A stretch of DNA of 24,921 bases, taken from Actinomycetes bacterium (GTDB lineage: Bacteria; Actinomycetota; Acidimicrobiia; Acidimicrobiales; Acidimicrobiaceae). A program made the translations under genes and the position numbers. The notes under the pieces are model-generated. The model saw only the letters and a list, made by a program, of their open reading frames with translations, was not told the DNA's origin and ran no database searches. Positions within the stretch are counted from its first letter, which is position 1. Each line of letters opens with the position of its first letter. Location: the NCBI GenBank assembly GCA_021833085.1, contig JAKBGL010000003.1, forward strand, positions 1-24,921, given 5' to 3'. This document shows positions 23,001 through 24,921 of the stretch, in pieces.

Positions 23001-23696
23001 GGCAGCATCCGCCTTCTCCTTTTCCCACTGAGCTTCGAGAAAATCGAAGTGTGACACAAAACGATCAAGTAGTTCAGGGTCGCCGTATCCTAAAGCCCTT
23101 AGCAAAGTAAATATAGGAAGACGCCTTTTGCGCGCGACACGAGCACCTGCTGTAATATCCCGACCCGGTTTGCTTTCAACGTCAAACTCAATCCACTCAC
23201 CCCTGTAAGGATTAATTGTGGCAGTGACAATAGTCTTCGAATCTCGGCCTTCTTGAAACAAAACTCCTGGAGATCGAACGAGCTGCGATACTACTACCCG
23301 TTCCGTGCCGTTGATTATGAAAGTTCCCCGATTCGTCATCATAGGAAAGTCGCCCATAAACACTGTCTGCTCTTTAATCTCATAAGTCGCCTTGTTCGAA
23401 AATCGAGCTCGAACAAAGATAGGAGCAGAGTAGGTCATATCCTTTTCTTTACACTCTTCAACAGAGTACTTAGGCGGTGGTCTAAGATCAGGATCATCCG
23501 GATCAAACTCAAGTTCCAAGGACAGTTGACCCGTGAAATCCTCAATGGGAGAGATATCCCTGAAGGTCTCCACAAGGCCCTCTTTTAAGAACCAATTAAA
23601 AGAATCACTTTGTATTGAGACCAGATCTGGCAACGGCAGGACCTCGTCTACATTGGCAAATGAATATCGTTCCGGAGACTTTGAACGGAAACTCAA
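20082..23696 (-). CDS. rpoB: RNA polymerase beta subunit
   Basis: Beta forms one pincer of RNA polymerase and the rifampicin pocket. The 1204-residue protein is complete. The rifampicin cluster at about 417-443 reads [20 protein letters not shown] followed by RRLSALG; Ser421, Asp425, His435 and Ser440 are the sensitive-type residues, with Ala434 where M. tuberculosis has Thr. The conserved [20 protein letters not shown] and the C-terminal [19 protein letters not shown] blocks are intact. A lysine/aspartate-rich segment near 222-255 looks longer than the mycobacterial equivalent. The start is TTG at 23694-23696 with GAGGAG seven bases upstream. A 210-base gap with a strong terminator lies upstream, so rpoB depends on read-through or its own promoter. 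Confidence 0.97.
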
Positions 23697-23850
23697 CGAG
23701 CAACTCCTCTAAGATAAATAAAAGTCACTTCCACCTCAGAGCCCTGAAGGCCGAACGCGAGGAAGCAAGGTAAGAAAACAACCTATGGACAGAGACTTTA
23801 CGCACGACAATAACAAGTATAGAACGATACAAACAGAACTTAGGCGCGCA
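23697..23850 (-). promoter_or_regulatory. rpoB 5' untranslated region with a possible -10 box
   Basis: This stretch lies between the rplL terminator and the rpoB start and contains no gene. In the transcribed sense TATACT at 23816-23821 resembles a -10 box, but the sequence 17 bases upstream (CCTAAG) is not a -35 match. The strong rpoB ribosome-binding site GAGGAG is at the downstream end. The promoter is tentative; a promoter of some kind is expected because of the terminator just upstream. Confidence 0.3.
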
Positions 23851-23891
23851 AATAAACAAAAAGCCGGAAGCTTGTTACAAGCTTCCGGCTT
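23851..23891 (-). terminator. Strong intrinsic terminator between rplL and rpoB
   Basis: The minus-strand transcript has AAGCCGGAAGCTTG, a three-base loop, and CAAGCTTCCGGCTT (14-base arms, 23861-23874 and 23878-23891), followed by TTTTGTTTATT. This is a textbook intrinsic terminator placed 15 bases after the rplL stop. Partial termination here would give more L10/L12 than RNA polymerase, as the rplL-rpoB attenuator does in E. coli. Confidence 0.9.
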
Positions 23892-23906
23892 ATAGTCTAC
23901 AAGAGA

Positions 23907-24287
23907 CTACTTCAATTCCACCGTTGCTCCAGCTCCTTCAAGTGCAGCCTTCGCCTTCTCGCCGTCTTCTTTTGACACTTTCTCCAGAACCGTCTTCGGA
24001 GCGCCATCAACGAGATCTTTGGCCTCTTTCAGGCCCAGATTCGTCAAGGTACGCACTTCTTTGATTACCTGAATCTTCTTATCCCCAGCTGCAATGAGAA
24101 CTACATCGAATTCGTCTTGTTCTTCAACGACTGCCTCTCCACCAGCACCCGCAGGAGCAGCTACAGCCATAGCCACAGGAGCGGCTGCCGTAACGCCGAA
24201 CCGCTCTTCAAACTCTTTCAAGAGCTCAGAGAGCTCCAAAACAGTCATAGAAGCAATCGCGTCTAAAATCTCTTCTTTACTTGCCAA
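23907..24287 (-). CDS. rplL: 50S ribosomal protein L7/L12 (bL12)
   Basis: L12 forms the flexible stalk dimers that recruit translational GTPases. The 126-residue acidic protein has an N-terminal dimerisation domain (about 1-33), an Ala/Pro/Gly-rich hinge (about 34-52), and the C-terminal domain with [16 protein letters not shown] at 85-100. It ends [13 protein letters not shown]. The start is TTG directly after an in-frame TAG, so no longer start exists; GGAG lies nine bases upstream. The gene is 78 bases from rplJ and is followed by a strong terminator, consistent with its expected high, separately controlled expression. Confidence 0.97.
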   Translation of the reverse strand: MASKEEILDAIASMTVLELSELLKEFEERFGVTAAAPVAMAVAAPAGAGGEAVVEEQDEFDVVLIAAGDKKIQVIKEVRTLTNLGLKEAKDLVDGAPKTVLEKVSKEDGEKAKAALEGAGATVELK

Positions 24288-24365
24288 CTAGATCAACTCC
24301 TAACAATTGCCCCTCCGGGCCATACCAATAAAACAACTAAACATCGAGTCCGAAAACTGAAACGC

Positions 24366-24893
24366 CTAAGCTTGCTCGTTCTTCTCCACAAGGGCTTGAA
24401 GAGCATATGCAAAGTTTTGCGGAAGCGCTTTGAGAAGCCCAGCAAACTTCTGCATGGGCGCTGCAAGAGCACCAGCAAACTGGGCTAGAAGAACCTCGCG
24501 AGACGGTAGATCAGCTAGAGCTAGAGTCTCTTCAACTCCAAGTCGCTTTCCACCCATCAAGCCGCCCTTTAGAATCAGAGCCGGTCTCGTCTTGGCAAAC
24601 TCTCTCAAAGACTTAGCGATTGCAGCGGGATCGTTCTTCACAAACGTAAGTGCTGTAGGGCCTTCCAAAAGGGGTTCCACAACACTATTTCCACTTTGAG
24701 ATGCAGCTATCCGCACTAAAGTATTCTTGAAGATCTTAATCTCAGCGCCCTTGGAGCGAAGTTCTCTTCTTAGCTCTTCAAGCTCTGCAACCTTAAGCCC
24801 ACGATACTCAGTTACAAGCACTGCGGCCGAGTCACCAAAGCGATTTTTCAACTCTTCAACAATTGCCACCTTTTCAGGTCTTGGCTGTTCCAT
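24366..24893 (-). CDS. rplJ: 50S ribosomal protein L10 (uL10)
   Basis: L10 anchors the L12 dimers to 23S rRNA at the factor-binding site and in E. coli represses its own operon. The chosen ATG at 24891-24893 gives 175 residues starting MEQPRPEKVAIVEELKNRF, with GAGGAG four bases upstream. A start six codons earlier is in frame but poorly supported. The family region is AVLVTEYRGLKVAELEELRR, followed by the IKIFKNTLVRIA block. The C-terminal helix that binds L12 (about 130-175) is alanine-rich and ends ALVEKNEQA. Its leader, which would hold any L10 regulatory site, lies outside the window. Confidence 0.96.
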   Translation of the reverse strand: MEQPRPEKVAIVEELKNRFGDSAAVLVTEYRGLKVAELEELRRELRSKGAEIKIFKNTLVRIAASQSGNSVVEPLLEGPTALTFVKNDPAAIAKSLREFAKTRPALILKGGLMGGKRLGVEETLALADLPSREVLLAQFAGALAAPMQKFAGLLKALPQNFAYALQALVEKNEQA

Positions 24894-24921
24894 ACTTCTC
24901 CTCGAGTGCATAAATTGCTCA

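Overview
This window is the core ribosomal-protein / RNA polymerase super-cluster of a bacterium, with every gene on the minus strand and no gene-free stretch over 300 bases (the longest are about 210 and 187 bases). Family features point to an actinobacterium: EF-Tu, RpoB and RpoC of actinobacterial type, a long coiled-coil insertion in RpoC, RplV and RpsC with long C-terminal tails, a zinc-ribbon S14, and an RpoC C-terminus with a [13 protein letters not shown] end. The base composition looks moderate rather than GC-rich, and SecY resembles Acidimicrobiia sequences I remember, so a low-GC member of Acidimicrobiia is my best guess. That assignment is an inference and was not tested.

In transcription order (high to low coordinates) the layout is: (1) rplJ-rplL, closed by a strong intrinsic terminator; (2) rpoB-rpoC, joined by a one-base stop/start overlap, with rpoC itself broken into two reading frames near its 3' end; (3) the str genes rpsL-rpsG-fusA-tuf, closed by a second intrinsic-terminator-like hairpin; (4) rpsJ alone, followed by a 187-base structured gap with a consensus -10 box; (5) the S10/spc genes rplC-rplD-rplW-rplB-rpsS-rplV-rpsC-rplP-rpmC-rpsQ-rplN-rplX-rplE-rpsN(Z)-rpsH-rplF-rplR-rpsE-rpmD-rplO; (6) secY and the 5' two-thirds or more of adk, which runs off the left edge.

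The genes supply the two halves of gene expression: RNA polymerase beta and beta' subunits, 26 ribosomal proteins, elongation factors Tu and G, the SecY translocon channel, and adenylate kinase. Within the S10/spc block most genes abut or overlap (ATGA, GTGA, TAGTG, TAATG junctions), which implies translational coupling and a long polycistronic mRNA. The three larger gaps (rplL-rpoB, tuf-rpsJ, rpsJ-rplC) carry hairpins that probably set the relative expression of the sub-operons.

The most unusual observation is in rpoC. A single missing base (next to 16518-16519) breaks the beta' reading frame just before the universally conserved LMGITKAS block. The last 121 residues lie in the -1 frame, with an ATG that overlaps the new stop as TAATG. 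Restoring one G gives a normal 1314-residue beta'. This is either a sequencing/assembly error or a real two-chain beta' made by stop-restart. Apart from this, the window is a conventional housekeeping region, and I see no mobile element, CRISPR array, defence system, rRNA or tRNA gene.
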